A stretch of 64,000 nucleotides of DNA from contig NZ_DAMCHJ010000006.1 in assembly GCF_032104385.1 (NCBI RefSeq), forward strand, positions 1 through 64,000, in the 5' to 3' direction. The DNA is from Tissierella sp032104385 (lineage in GTDB: Bacteria > Bacillota > Clostridia > Tissierellales > Tissierellaceae). This document shows, in pieces, positions 43,972 through 51,219 of this stretch (positions within the stretch are counted from its first letter, which is position 1; each line of letters begins with the position of its first letter). A program made the translations under genes and the position numbers. The notes under the pieces are model-generated. The model was given only the letters and a program-made list of their open reading frames with translations. It made no database searches and was not told the DNA's origin.

Positions 43972-46083
43972 ATGAGTATTAGAGAAATGATTATAGAATT
44001 TATGGAAGAAAAGAATTATAAGCCTATGCTTAAAGAGGAATTGGCAGTGCAATTTAATCTAGAACGCAAAGATTTAGAGAGTTTCTATAAGATACTAGAA
44101 GGGTTAGAAAAAGAAGGAGTCGTTATAAAGGCTAAAAACCATAAATATGGATTAATTGATAACGATTACTTAGTTGCTGGTATTCTAGAAGGGCATGAAA
44201 GAGGATTTGGATTTGTTATTCCTAATGATAGAATAAGGGAAGATATATTTATCCCAGCTGAAAATATGAATGGTGCAATGCATGGAGATAGAGTAATAGC
44301 AAATATTATTAGAAGGCAAGAAATAGATAGAAGAGAAGAAGGAGAAATAATTAGAATCCTAGAAAGAAATAATAAGACTATTGTAGGAACCTTTGAAGAT
44401 AATAGAAATTTTGGATTTGTGGTTCCAGATGATCATAAGATAGGATACGATGTATTTATACCAAAAGCTCATACTAAGGGTGCAAAAACCAATCAAAAAG
44501 TAGTTGTAGAAATAACAACTTGGCCAGAACCTAGAAGAAATCCAGAAGGAAAGGTAGTAGAAATCCTTGGATATTTAGATGAAAAGGGAACAGATATATT
44601 GTCTATTATCAGACAATTTAACTTGCCAGAGGAATTTCCAAATAAAGTACAAGAAGTAGCAAAAAATATTGAGCAAGAATTAGATTTAGAGGAAACAAAA
44701 GATAGAGTTGATTTAAGACATCTAAACACTTTTACAATAGATGGAGCTGATGCCAAAGATATAGATGATGCTGTAACTATTGAACTTAAGGAGAATGGGA
44801 ACTATTATCTTGGAGTCCATATAGCAGATGTTTCTCATTATGTAAGAGAAAAGTCGGCTCTAGATAAAGAAGCATTAGAAAGAGGTAACTCTGTATATCT
44901 AATAGATAGGGTAATTCCAATGTTACCAAAGGAATTGTCTAATGGAATATGCTCACTAAATCCTAATGTAGATAGGCTTACATTATCTGTATTTATGGAG
45001 ATAGATAAAAAAGGAAAAGTAGTAGACCATGAAATAGTTGAAGGTATAATTAACAGTAAACAAAGGTTAGTATATGATGATGTTTCTGATTTCTTAGAAA
45101 ATGATGATGGAGAAGCTAAAGAAAAGTTATCTAAAGTAGCAGATGATTTAAAGTTAATGGAAGAGTTATGCTATATACTGTATGAAAAAAGAGAAAGAAG
45201 AGGAAGTATAGATTTTGATTTCCCAGAAGCAAAGATTATTTTAGATGAAAAAGGAATACCTGTAGAAATAAGAAAAGAAGATAGAAGAATAGCTAATAGG
45301 CTAATAGAAGAATTTATGCTAGTGTGTAATGAAACAGTGGCTGAAAGGTTTTTTTGGTCTCAAATTCCATTTTTATATAGAACACATGAGGAACCTTCGG
45401 CTGAAAAAATAGCTGCTTTTAGTAAGTTGATTTATAATTTTGGATATACATTAAAAGGACAACAAGAAATACATCCAAAAGAATTACAATTATTGACTAA
45501 AGAAATAAAAGGGAAGAAAGAAGAAACTTTGATTAGTACATTAATGTTAAGATCTCTGAAAAAAGCTATCTATAGTAGTGAACCAGGAATGCACTTTGGA
45601 CTTGCAGCACAGTATTATTCTCATTTTACAGCACCTATTAGGAGATATCCAGATTTAGTTATACACAGAATAATAAAGGCATATTTAAATGGGAAGATAA
45701 ATAGTCAAATGCAAGAAAGCCTTGAAGCAAGATTACCTGAAATAGCAGAACATACTTCTATGACTGAGCGAAGGGCAGAAGAAGCGGAGAGAGAAGTTGA
45801 AGATATGAAGAAGGCTCAATATATGACTAGGCATATTGGAGAAGAGTTTGAGGGAATTATATCATCACTAACTAGCTTTGGTATATTTGTGCAGCTAGAA
45901 AATACTATAGAGGGATTAGTTCACTTTAACAATATGTTAGATGATTACTATTATTTTGATGAAGAGAAATACTATATAATTGGAGAGAGAACTAATAAAA
46001 TATATAGACTAGGTGATATAGTTAAAATAAGAGTAACAGATGCGGATGTCATTAGAAGAAACATTGATTTTGAATTATTGTAA
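43972..46083 (+). CDS. rnr: Ribonuclease R
   Basis: Processive 3'-5' exoribonuclease that degrades structured RNA and matures tmRNA. 703 residues. N-terminal winged helix (about 1-65), cold-shock OB domains (about 70-225), RNB catalytic domain (about 245-575) with the metal-binding DGADAKDIDDAVTIE, and C-terminal S1 domain (about 620-703, IISSLTSFGIFVQL). GGGAGGAA precedes ATG 43972. The order rnr-smpB-ssrA is the standard trans-translation cluster. Confidence 0.96.
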   Translation: MSIREMIIEFMEEKNYKPMLKEELAVQFNLERKDLESFYKILEGLEKEGVVIKAKNHKYGLIDNDYLVAGILEGHERGFGFVIPNDRIREDIFIPAENMNGAMHGDRVIANIIRRQEIDRREEGEIIRILERNNKTIVGTFEDNRNFGFVVPDDHKIGYDVFIPKAHTKGAKTNQKVVVEITTWPEPRRNPEGKVVEILGYLDEKGTDILSIIRQFNLPEEFPNKVQEVAKNIEQELDLEETKDRVDLRHLNTFTIDGADAKDIDDAVTIELKENGNYYLGVHIADVSHYVREKSALDKEALERGNSVYLIDRVIPMLPKELSNGICSLNPNVDRLTLSVFMEIDKKGKVVDHEIVEGIINSKQRLVYDDVSDFLENDDGEAKEKLSKVADDLKLMEELCYILYEKRERRGSIDFDFPEAKIILDEKGIPVEIRKEDRRIANRLIEEFMLVCNETVAERFFWSQIPFLYRTHEEPSAEKIAAFSKLIYNFGYTLKGQQEIHPKELQLLTKEIKGKKEETLISTLMLRSLKKAIYSSEPGMHFGLAAQYYSHFTAPIRRYPDLVIHRIIKAYLNGKINSQMQESLEARLPEIAEHTSMTERRAEEAEREVEDMKKAQYMTRHIGEEFEGIISSLTSFGIFVQLENTIEGLVHFNNMLDDYYYFDEEKYYIIGERTNKIYRLGDIVKIRVTDADVIRRNIDFELL

Positions 46084-46134
46084 GATTGACATCATCATAT
46101 ATATTTGTTAAACTAAATTAAAAGAAAGCTACAA

Positions 46135-46164
46135 GTCATCCTGAGCGACAGCGAAGGATCTTGA
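46135..46164. repeat. Short dispersed-type repeat between rnr and smpB
   Basis: GTCATCCTGAGCGACAGCGA followed by AGGATCTTGA resembles a widely scattered intergenic sequence I recall from clostridial genomes. ATCCT and AGGAT can pair. Copy number in this genome cannot be judged from the window. Confidence 0.5.
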
Positions 46165-46199
46165 TTTTATGTTTTCTATAATAATAATGTGGTGATAAA

Positions 46200-46664
46200 A
46201 TGAAAAAGATAGGAACTAAAGTAGTTGCAACTAATAGAAAAGCAAGGTTTGAATATTTTGTAGAAGATACTATAGAGTCAGGATTGGTACTAACAGGTAC
46301 AGAGGTAAAATCTATTAGACAAGGGAAATTAAATATTAAGGATAGTTATGCTTCTGTAGAAAATGGAGAAGTATTTATAAATAATTTGCATATTAGCCCA
46401 TATGAGCAGGGAAATATATATAATGTAGATCCTGTTAGAAAGAGAAAATTACTTTTGCATAAAAGAGAAATAAGGAAATTAATGGCTGCAATAACACAAA
46501 AAGGTTATACTTTAGTCCCTTTGTCTGTATATATAAAAGATGGGCTAGTTAAAGTAGAGTTAGCTACTGCAAAGGGTAAAAAACTTTACGATAAGAGGGA
46601 TGATATAGCTAAGAAAGATGCAGAAAGAAGGATGCAACAACATGCTTCTGAAAAATATAGGTAG
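46200..46664 (+). CDS. smpB: SsrA-binding protein SmpB
   Basis: Binds tmRNA and positions it in the ribosomal A site during trans-translation. 154 residues, normal size. N-terminal ARFEYFVEDTIESGLVLTGT EVKS region (residues 15-38), INNLHISPYEQGN and the basic C-terminal tail KKDAERRMQQHASEKYR are intact. The gene immediately precedes ssrA. Confidence 0.96.
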   Translation: MKKIGTKVVATNRKARFEYFVEDTIESGLVLTGTEVKSIRQGKLNIKDSYASVENGEVFINNLHISPYEQGNIYNVDPVRKRKLLLHKREIRKLMAAITQKGYTLVPLSVYIKDGLVKVELATAKGKKLYDKRDDIAKKDAERRMQQHASEKYR

Positions 46665-46681
46665 ATGCAATTGAATTGCGG

Positions 46682-46710
46682 TTGACATAACTCTATACAT
46701 TTGCTATAAT
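46682..46710 (+). promoter_or_regulatory. Consensus promoter of ssrA
   Basis: TTGACA (46682-46687) and TATAAT (46705-46710) with exactly 17 bases between, 26 bases before the tmRNA 5' end. Confidence 0.92.
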
Positions 46711-46826
46711 TAATTGCCAAAGGAATATAATATATGGGGGCGAATTTGGTTTCGACGGGGATGTGGAATCAGGAGTAGCGAGTCGTTGTCGCCAAGCAAC
46801 GTTAAAAGTGGCAAACTAAATTAAAC

Positions 46827-46856
46827 GCAAACGATAATTACGCATTTGCAGCTTAA
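46827..46856 (+). CDS. tmRNA proteolysis tag ANDNYAFAA
   Basis: Resume codon GCA then AAC GAT AAT TAC GCA TTT GCA GCT TAA. The C-terminal AFAA is a variant of the common ALAA degron recognised by ClpXP. Confidence 0.9.
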   Translation, partial: ANDNYAFAA

Positions 46857-47069
46857 TTAAGCTGCTCGTTCTACCTAAGTAACCCACGGCTCGGGATAGA
46901 ACGTCAATCTAGTGGGGCACCGCACTTAGCAAAGCTTTGAGCTAAGGACGGAATTTATGAAGCTACTGAAACTTGAACCTTGTCAGTAGGGGTCAGGTAG
47001 AGGGAATGTCAAATTACTGACTGCACTCGGAGAAGCTCTTGTGGAAATATTTTCGGACGTGGGTTCGAT

Positions 47070-47319
47070 TCGGAGGAGTCGCCCTATAGAGTGATCTATA
47101 GGTGAAAATTTGGCTTTATCGGTGAAGGCTGTAAAATGCTAATACCGAGGGGTATGTGGAGAAATCCAACAGCCCTGTATCGACTTATAGACTGCTAAGT
47201 CATACGATATGCAGTACTAGGATGGAAGGAATAAACTAAACTTTACTTCCATAATACGCCAGAGGGGTTAAAGACCTCAAGATATAGTCAGTGCCTTTAG
47301 GAAACTATTGGATATCATG
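47070..47319 (+). mobile_element. Group I intron in the T-loop of tmRNA
   Basis: A 250-nt insert whose removal rebuilds the T-arm. The 5' exon ends in U (47069), which forms a U-G wobble with G47078; AUG-type P1 pairs follow (A68-U79, G67-C80, C66-G81), then GGG 47061-47063 with CCC 47082-47084 across a UU bulge. GGA 47075-47077 can pair with exon bases UCC 47320-47322 as P10. The last intron base is G47319, as expected for the terminal guanosine. AAGATATAGTC (47279-47289) matches the S element, preceded by an R-like segment; GGCTGT 47127-47132 pairs with ACAGCC 47169-47174. No protein is encoded inside. Confidence 0.88.
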
Positions 47320-47349
47320 TCCCACCGCCTCCACCATACATAAAGAATT

Positions 47350-47383
47350 AAGCTCTAATGAGAAATCTCATTGGAGCTTTTAT
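47350..47383 (+). terminator. Terminator of ssrA
   Basis: Bases 47350-47363 pair with 47366-47379 (14 bp, one G-T pair), followed by TTTAT. It also overlaps the stop of the convergent endonuclease gene. Confidence 0.88.
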
Positions 47384-47787
47384 AATGCAAGAAAGTCAAG
47401 ATAGAATTGTTCTTTAGCTAATTTTTGGGTTCCATTATATCTTCCATTTCTTATTGTTACTTCTTTATACTTAGAAATGATATGTTGTGCTCTAGATTTT
47501 TTCTTTTTTATAATTAAATAAGGTTCGATATCTTGTAAAAGTTGTATAGCTTCATCATATATTATTGTATATGTATAAGAGTTTTTATGTTTTTCTTCAT
47601 TATAATTTTTTTTAGTAGTAATCTTATCAGATTTAACTGTATTTTTAACCCATTCCAATAATTCTAAATCTGTAGAAGCAATTGAAACATATGGAGAATG
47701 ATATTGATTTTTATGGAATCTTGTAAGCATAATATTACCTTCTCCATCAATAATACCAGCTATATAAGCTTTTTCAGTATTAGTCAT
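47380..47787 (-). CDS. LAGLIDADG homing endonuclease, single motif
   Basis: On the minus strand, ATG at 47787 is preceded by AAAGGTG six bases upstream. A longer in-frame start at 47898 lacks a ribosome site, so I use 47787. The 135 residues contain one LAGLIDADG motif (KAYIAGIIDGEGNIML, residues 6-21) and a basic C-terminus with KKKKSRAQHIISKY. A single motif means it would act as a homodimer cutting a near-palindromic site. Its position just past the intron-containing ssrA, in opposite orientation, suggests a mobile unit linked with the intron, although it is outside the intron. Its target is not known from sequence. Confidence 0.85.
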   Translation of the reverse strand: MTNTEKAYIAGIIDGEGNIMLTRFHKNQYHSPYVSIASTDLELLEWVKNTVKSDKITTKKNYNEEKHKNSYTYTIIYDEAIQLLQDIEPYLIIKKKKSRAQHIISKYKEVTIRNGRYNGTQKLAKEQFYLDFLAL

Positions 47788-48133
47788 TGATACACCTTTA
47801 AAACTATTTAAAATAAATGTTGTTGACTGGAGCATAACAGAATATGATATTATCCAACTATCTATTGTTGGTACTGAATTTATGCTTAACCCCAACACTG
47901 GGAAAATAATTTTTAGTGATTTTCCAATTACATTTGATATTGATAATTTGTCTGAGTTTGAAATGTCTAAAGAAAAAATAACCTTATTTTATTATGATTT
48001 AGTAGAGAAAAAGCTTACATCAATAGATTCGTCGGTTGCAAAGATATTCAATCCTGAGTGGATAGACGATTTTACAATTGAATATGATAATCCAAAAGGT
48101 CAAGATAGAATAAGATATAAGTTAAAAGATTAA
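47768..48133 (+). pseudogene. 5'-truncated gene remnant of unknown function
   Basis: A plus-strand frame stays open from 47768 to TAA at 48131-48133. From about 47810 it reads like real protein: KINVVDWSITEYDIIQLSIV, then FMLNPNTGKIIFSDFPITFD, with an acidic, aromatic-rich end KGQDRIRYKLKD. An ATG at 47882 would give 83 residues but has no ribosome site, and the protein-like sequence extends upstream of it into the endonuclease gene. I therefore read it as the C-terminal end of a longer gene that lost its 5' part, probably when the endonuclease segment arrived. The family was not recognised. Confidence 0.5.
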
Positions 48134-48441
48134 TCTAAAAGATATAATAATCTTTTTTCCTTTTACCCTACTTAGTACATGGGAGATGGATTGAGTTTCT
48201 AGAGAAGGAATAGGTTGAAATAAGGTGAAAATAATTTAGTGTTAATGAAATATTGCTACAATAAAAACTCCTTGATTTCAAGGGGTTTTGTTTATCTTTA
48301 GGGATAAATTTAATAGAAATGTTAATATACTGGTAGAATAAAGGCAATCAAGGATATATAATTAAAATAATAGATATATTGCATAGTTGATATAATGGAC
48401 AGATTTATAAAATTATATATAAATAGTATTGGGAGTGGTTA
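48134..48441. other. Intergenic region with a terminator-type hairpin and an extended -10
   Basis: Apart from the hairpin at 48264-48294 and TGATATAAT at 48388-48396, an extended -10 likely serving the acetyltransferase gene, I see no gene or conserved RNA in this AT-rich stretch. Confidence 0.5.
48264..48294 (+). terminator. Orphan terminator
   Basis: AAAACTCCTTGA (48264-48275) pairs with TCAAGGGGTTTT (48278-48289), followed by GTTTAT. It presumably ended the gene whose remnant lies at 47768-48133. Confidence 0.75.
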
Positions 48442-48915
48442 ATGATGAATTATAGAAAAATTGACCTTGATTGCAGTAATATTGATAAAAAATTAGAACT
48501 GATTTTAATACAGATTGCAAGATGGCATAATCTCACGCCGAAGCTATGGATATCAGATTATAAAGTTTCCACCATAGACATAGAAGAGACAGTACAAAAA
48601 ATTCAAAATACAAGAAATGAAGATTTGCTGCTTGTTATTGCAGAAGATGAAAAAGGGTATATACAGGGATTTATATGGGCTTGTAAACAAGAGAAATCTC
48701 AAGATAGTGTTATGATTTTATCTTTATATGTAACAGAGGATTATAGAGGTAAAGGTGTAGCTACAAATCTAAAAATATTATTAGAGGAATGGTGTCGGCT
48801 TGAAGGAATAAAAACAATAGAAACAACAGTACATTATAAAAATAATAGTATGATTGCATTAAATCGAAAACTTGGGTATACTCCTGGAATGGTACATATG
48901 ATAAAAGAATTATAA
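48442..48915 (+). CDS. GNAT-family N-acetyltransferase
   Basis: 157 residues of the GNAT fold. The acetyl-CoA-binding segment ILSLYVTEDYRGKGVATNL (about residues 97-115) contains the R-G-K-G-V-A pyrophosphate loop. This is followed by VHYKNNSMIALNRKLGYTPG, the usual C-terminal strand-helix. GGGAGTGG precedes ATG 48442. The acceptor substrate is not predictable. It stands alone before a regulator gene. Confidence 0.82.
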   Translation: MMNYRKIDLDCSNIDKKLELILIQIARWHNLTPKLWISDYKVSTIDIEETVQKIQNTRNEDLLLVIAEDEKGYIQGFIWACKQEKSQDSVMILSLYVTEDYRGKGVATNLKILLEEWCRLEGIKTIETTVHYKNNSMIALNRKLGYTPGMVHMIKEL

Positions 48916-49010
48916 GAAAAATATTTTATAAAAGACAAAACATAACAAAAAAAGTCGGGAACAATTACTTGAAAAGAGATAAGATATATTTACAGATAGG
49001 GGTGATGAAT

Positions 49011-49322
49011 ATGGGTTGGGTTGAAGGAATTGGTAAAGCTATTAACTATATTGAGAATAATATTACAGAGGAAATTTCAATAGAAGATATTGCAGAAAAA
49101 GCATTTATCTCTCCATTTTATTTTCAAAAAGGATTTACAATGCTTTGTGGTTTTACAGTTGGAGAATACATTAGACAGCGTAGGCTTGCTCTTGCTGGTA
49201 GTGAACTTATTTCCACTGATGAAAGGATTATTGACATTGCAGTGAAATATGGCTACACCTCACCAGATAGTTTTACAAAGGCTTTTATCCGATTTCATGG
49301 TGTTACACCTACTGCTGTTTGA
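49011..49322 (+). pseudogene. AraC-type DNA-binding half of a split regulator (in-frame UGA)
   Basis: ATG 49011 follows AGGGGTG by six bases; ATG 49005 abuts that site. The 103 residues form a complete AraC double helix-turn-helix: ISIEDIAEKAFISPFYFQKG, then RQRRLALAGSELISTDERII and VKYGYTSPDSFTKAFIRFHG. The frame meets TGA at 49320-49322, but continues open in the same frame through 49323-49871 as the effector domain. In intact relatives the HTH and GyrI-like domains are one polypeptide of about 290 residues, with a codon such as CGA at this place. A single C-to-T change would explain the stop. The DNA-binding half could still be expressed on its own. Confidence 0.78.
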
Positions 49323-49391
49323 AAAGATGAAGCAATGGTTAAATCATTTGCTCCACTAAAAATCAAATTCTCATTGGAAGGTGGTTATATT

Positions 49392-49871
49392 ATGGATTAC
49401 AAAATTGTTGAAAAAGATTCATTCACTATTATGGGTATATCAAGGATGTTTAAGTATGATAATGCAACTGTGAAAATTCCACAGTTTTGGACAGAGCATT
49501 ATCAAACAGGAAAGGGTAAGTTTGTATGTGGAATGTATGGAATATGTATAGATGAGAGCATGATGGATTCAGATGAATTCCAGTACCTAATTGCAGATGA
49601 TTATAATCCATCTTTGGAAATACCAGATGGTTTTATTACAAAGGTTATACCTAAACATACATGGGCTATTTTTGCTTGTAAGGGTGCAATGCCAAAATCT
49701 TTGCAAGATGTTAATAAAAAAATTTTCTCAGAATGGCTGCCTAATTGCAAGGATTATGAAATTGCAGCAGGTTATAATATTGAAATGTATACTAATATAG
49801 CTGATTATCCACAGGGGAATCAGGATGAAAACTATTATAGTGAAATTTGGATTCCTGTTAAAGAAAAATAA
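49392..49871 (+). CDS. GyrI-like small-molecule-binding (effector) domain
   Basis: The C-terminal half of the split AraC regulator. It is open in frame from just after the UGA at 49320; ATG 49335 is possible. ATG 49392 has GAAGGTGG at a seven-base spacing, so a free 159-residue GyrI-like protein (MDYKIVEKDSFTIMG) could be made. GyrI/Bacterial transcription activator effector-binding domains have a SHS2 fold that binds hydrophobic ligands. Characteristic segments are IPQFWTEHY, MYGICIDESM and IWIPVKEK at the end. Either a re-initiated free domain or simply the tail of a pseudogene. Confidence 0.7.
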   Translation: MDYKIVEKDSFTIMGISRMFKYDNATVKIPQFWTEHYQTGKGKFVCGMYGICIDESMMDSDEFQYLIADDYNPSLEIPDGFITKVIPKHTWAIFACKGAMPKSLQDVNKKIFSEWLPNCKDYEIAAGYNIEMYTNIADYPQGNQDENYYSEIWIPVKEK

Positions 49872-49904
49872 TTAAGTAGGATAATGAATGGTTATAAAGA
49901 GTAA

Positions 49905-49954
49905 AACTCACTGGTTTTAAGGCGGTAATGCTTTAGATCGGTGGGTTGTTTTTT
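49905..49954 (+). terminator. Terminator after the split regulator
   Basis: AACTCACTG (49905-49913) pairs with CGGTGGGTT (49939-49947), including G-T pairs, followed by GTTTTTTA. Confidence 0.7.
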
Positions 49955-49985
49955 ATTTCAAATATATTTTAAAATTAATAAAATT

Positions 49986-50013
49986 TTGATATGAAGATAA
50001 AATATGTTATACT
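49986..50013 (+). promoter_or_regulatory. Promoter for the LysR regulator
   Basis: TTGATA (49986-49991) and TATACT (50008-50013), spacer 16, ending 24 bases before the start codon. Confidence 0.65.
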
Positions 50014-50037
50014 CAAATCAAAAAGGGGGGATGATAG

Positions 50038-50964
50038 ATGGAACTTAGAGAACTTATCTATATTATAACCGTTGCAGAGCATCAAAGTATTACAAAGGCT
50101 GCCAGTGAACTTTATATTTCGCAGCCATCCCTTAGCAATTTTATAATAAAGACTGAAGAAAGAATGGGAGTAAGGCTTTTTGATAGGTCCACTAACCCAA
50201 TTTCACTTACATATGCAGGGGAAAGATATATTGAGATTGCAAGACAAATGATTAGACTTAATGAAAACTTGTTAAGAGAACTTAGAGATATTTCCAATGG
50301 CAGGAAAGGTAGAATTAAGATAGGTATTCCAAAGGAACGTGCAGCATATATGTTACCTTTAATGTTGCCAAAATTTCTAGAAAAATATCCTGGTATAGAA
50401 GTAAAAGTAACTGAAGCAAGAACTTCCGTTTTAATTGACAATGTGATCAAGGGACAAACTGATTTCGTTTTAATACCATCTCCTATGGACAAAACAAATT
50501 TAGAGACTGAATTCATATATGAAGAACAAATAGTATTAGTTGGCAAGGAAGATATAATAAGACGATCAGGATGCACTATAAATCCTAATAATGAAATAGA
50601 TATCACTACCATAGGGAATTTACCATTATTAATACTTAAAAAAGGACATGGCATAAGGATGACTGTTGAGGGATTTTTTAGCAAATACAAAATAATACCT
50701 AATATTTCAATGGAGTTATCTAGTAATTTAACTGCATGCAGACTTGCAGCTGAAGGGTTAGGGGTTGCTATTGTACCTGAAATGACTGTTCATCTAGCTC
50801 AGAATATAAGTCAAAAAGATATATATACATTTTCCAAGAATCCCATTGGATGGGAGATTGTTGCCGCATATAGAAAGGATTCATATATAGGAACTGTAGA
50901 AAAAGCTTCTTTTGAAATTTTAAGAGTAGAACTTGCAAATAATAAGAACCTGGCTATTAAATAA
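50038..50964 (+). CDS. LysR-family transcriptional regulator
   Basis: 308 residues. N-terminal winged helix-turn-helix (about 1-60: ELIYIITVAEHQSITKAASE, YISQPSLSNFI) followed by a periplasmic-binding-like effector domain (about 90-290). GGGGGG precedes ATG 50038. It lies on the same strand as, and 255 bases before, the 2-hydroxycarboxylate transporter gene. I infer it senses the carboxylate substrate and activates the transporter-RraA-aconitase genes. No operator could be defined. Confidence 0.88.
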   Translation: MELRELIYIITVAEHQSITKAASELYISQPSLSNFIIKTEERMGVRLFDRSTNPISLTYAGERYIEIARQMIRLNENLLRELRDISNGRKGRIKIGIPKERAAYMLPLMLPKFLEKYPGIEVKVTEARTSVLIDNVIKGQTDFVLIPSPMDKTNLETEFIYEEQIVLVGKEDIIRRSGCTINPNNEIDITTIGNLPLLILKKGHGIRMTVEGFFSKYKIIPNISMELSSNLTACRLAAEGLGVAIVPEMTVHLAQNISQKDIYTFSKNPIGWEIVAAYRKDSYIGTVEKASFEILRVELANNKNLAIK

Positions 50965-51219
50965 GTATGATAGTCAAGTTCTTATTATTTTATAACGAAT
51001 AGGAAAGTTCTGCTTTTTATATAATATACGGAATAAAAATATTAAAATAATTCAGACATATAACTTATAACCTATGACTTGCATATCTAAAATGGTATTT
51101 TACTTATACATGGCATTGGAATAGAATAAAGTTGATAAATAAAAATATAACAATCAAAGGAGGTTTCATTAGTATTACCACTTGATGGATTATAATTAGG
51201 CAAATAGGGAGGGTTATTA

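Larger units (their letters stand above)
46736..47336 (+). ncRNA. ssrA: tmRNA (SsrA), interrupted by a group I intron
   Basis: Rescues stalled ribosomes. The 5' end GGGGGCGAATTTGGTTTCGA starts at 46736 and its first seven bases pair with CGCCTCC just before the encoded ACCA at 47333-47336. The tag reading frame starts at GCA 46827 and ends at TAA 46854-46856, giving the peptide ANDNYAFAA. The T-arm is split. GTGGGTTCGAT ends at 47069, and TCCCACC resumes at 47320; joining them restores a perfect 5-bp T-stem with loop TTCGATT. Mature RNA would be 334 plus 17 = 351 nt, normal for tmRNA. This is the standard one-piece order, not a permuted two-piece tmRNA. Confidence 0.95.

Noticed and set aside
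46736..47336. Permuted two-piece tmRNA
   Set aside because: 5' and 3' acceptor halves are in normal order and the insert has group I intron features; only the T-loop is interrupted.
47380..47898. Longer endonuclease start at 47898
   Set aside because: The 37 extra residues do not resemble the family and overlap the plus-strand gene remnant; the ATG at 47787 has a good ribosome site.
49320..49322. Second selenocysteine codon in the AraC regulator
   Set aside because: No Cys/Sec redox context in the family and no hairpin just downstream; a nonsense mutation is simpler.
51000..51219. Leader gene before the 2HCT transporter (AAAGGAGG at 51158)
   Set aside because: No start codon at a usable distance opens more than a few codons; kept only as a comparison for the hairpin at 57353-57411.
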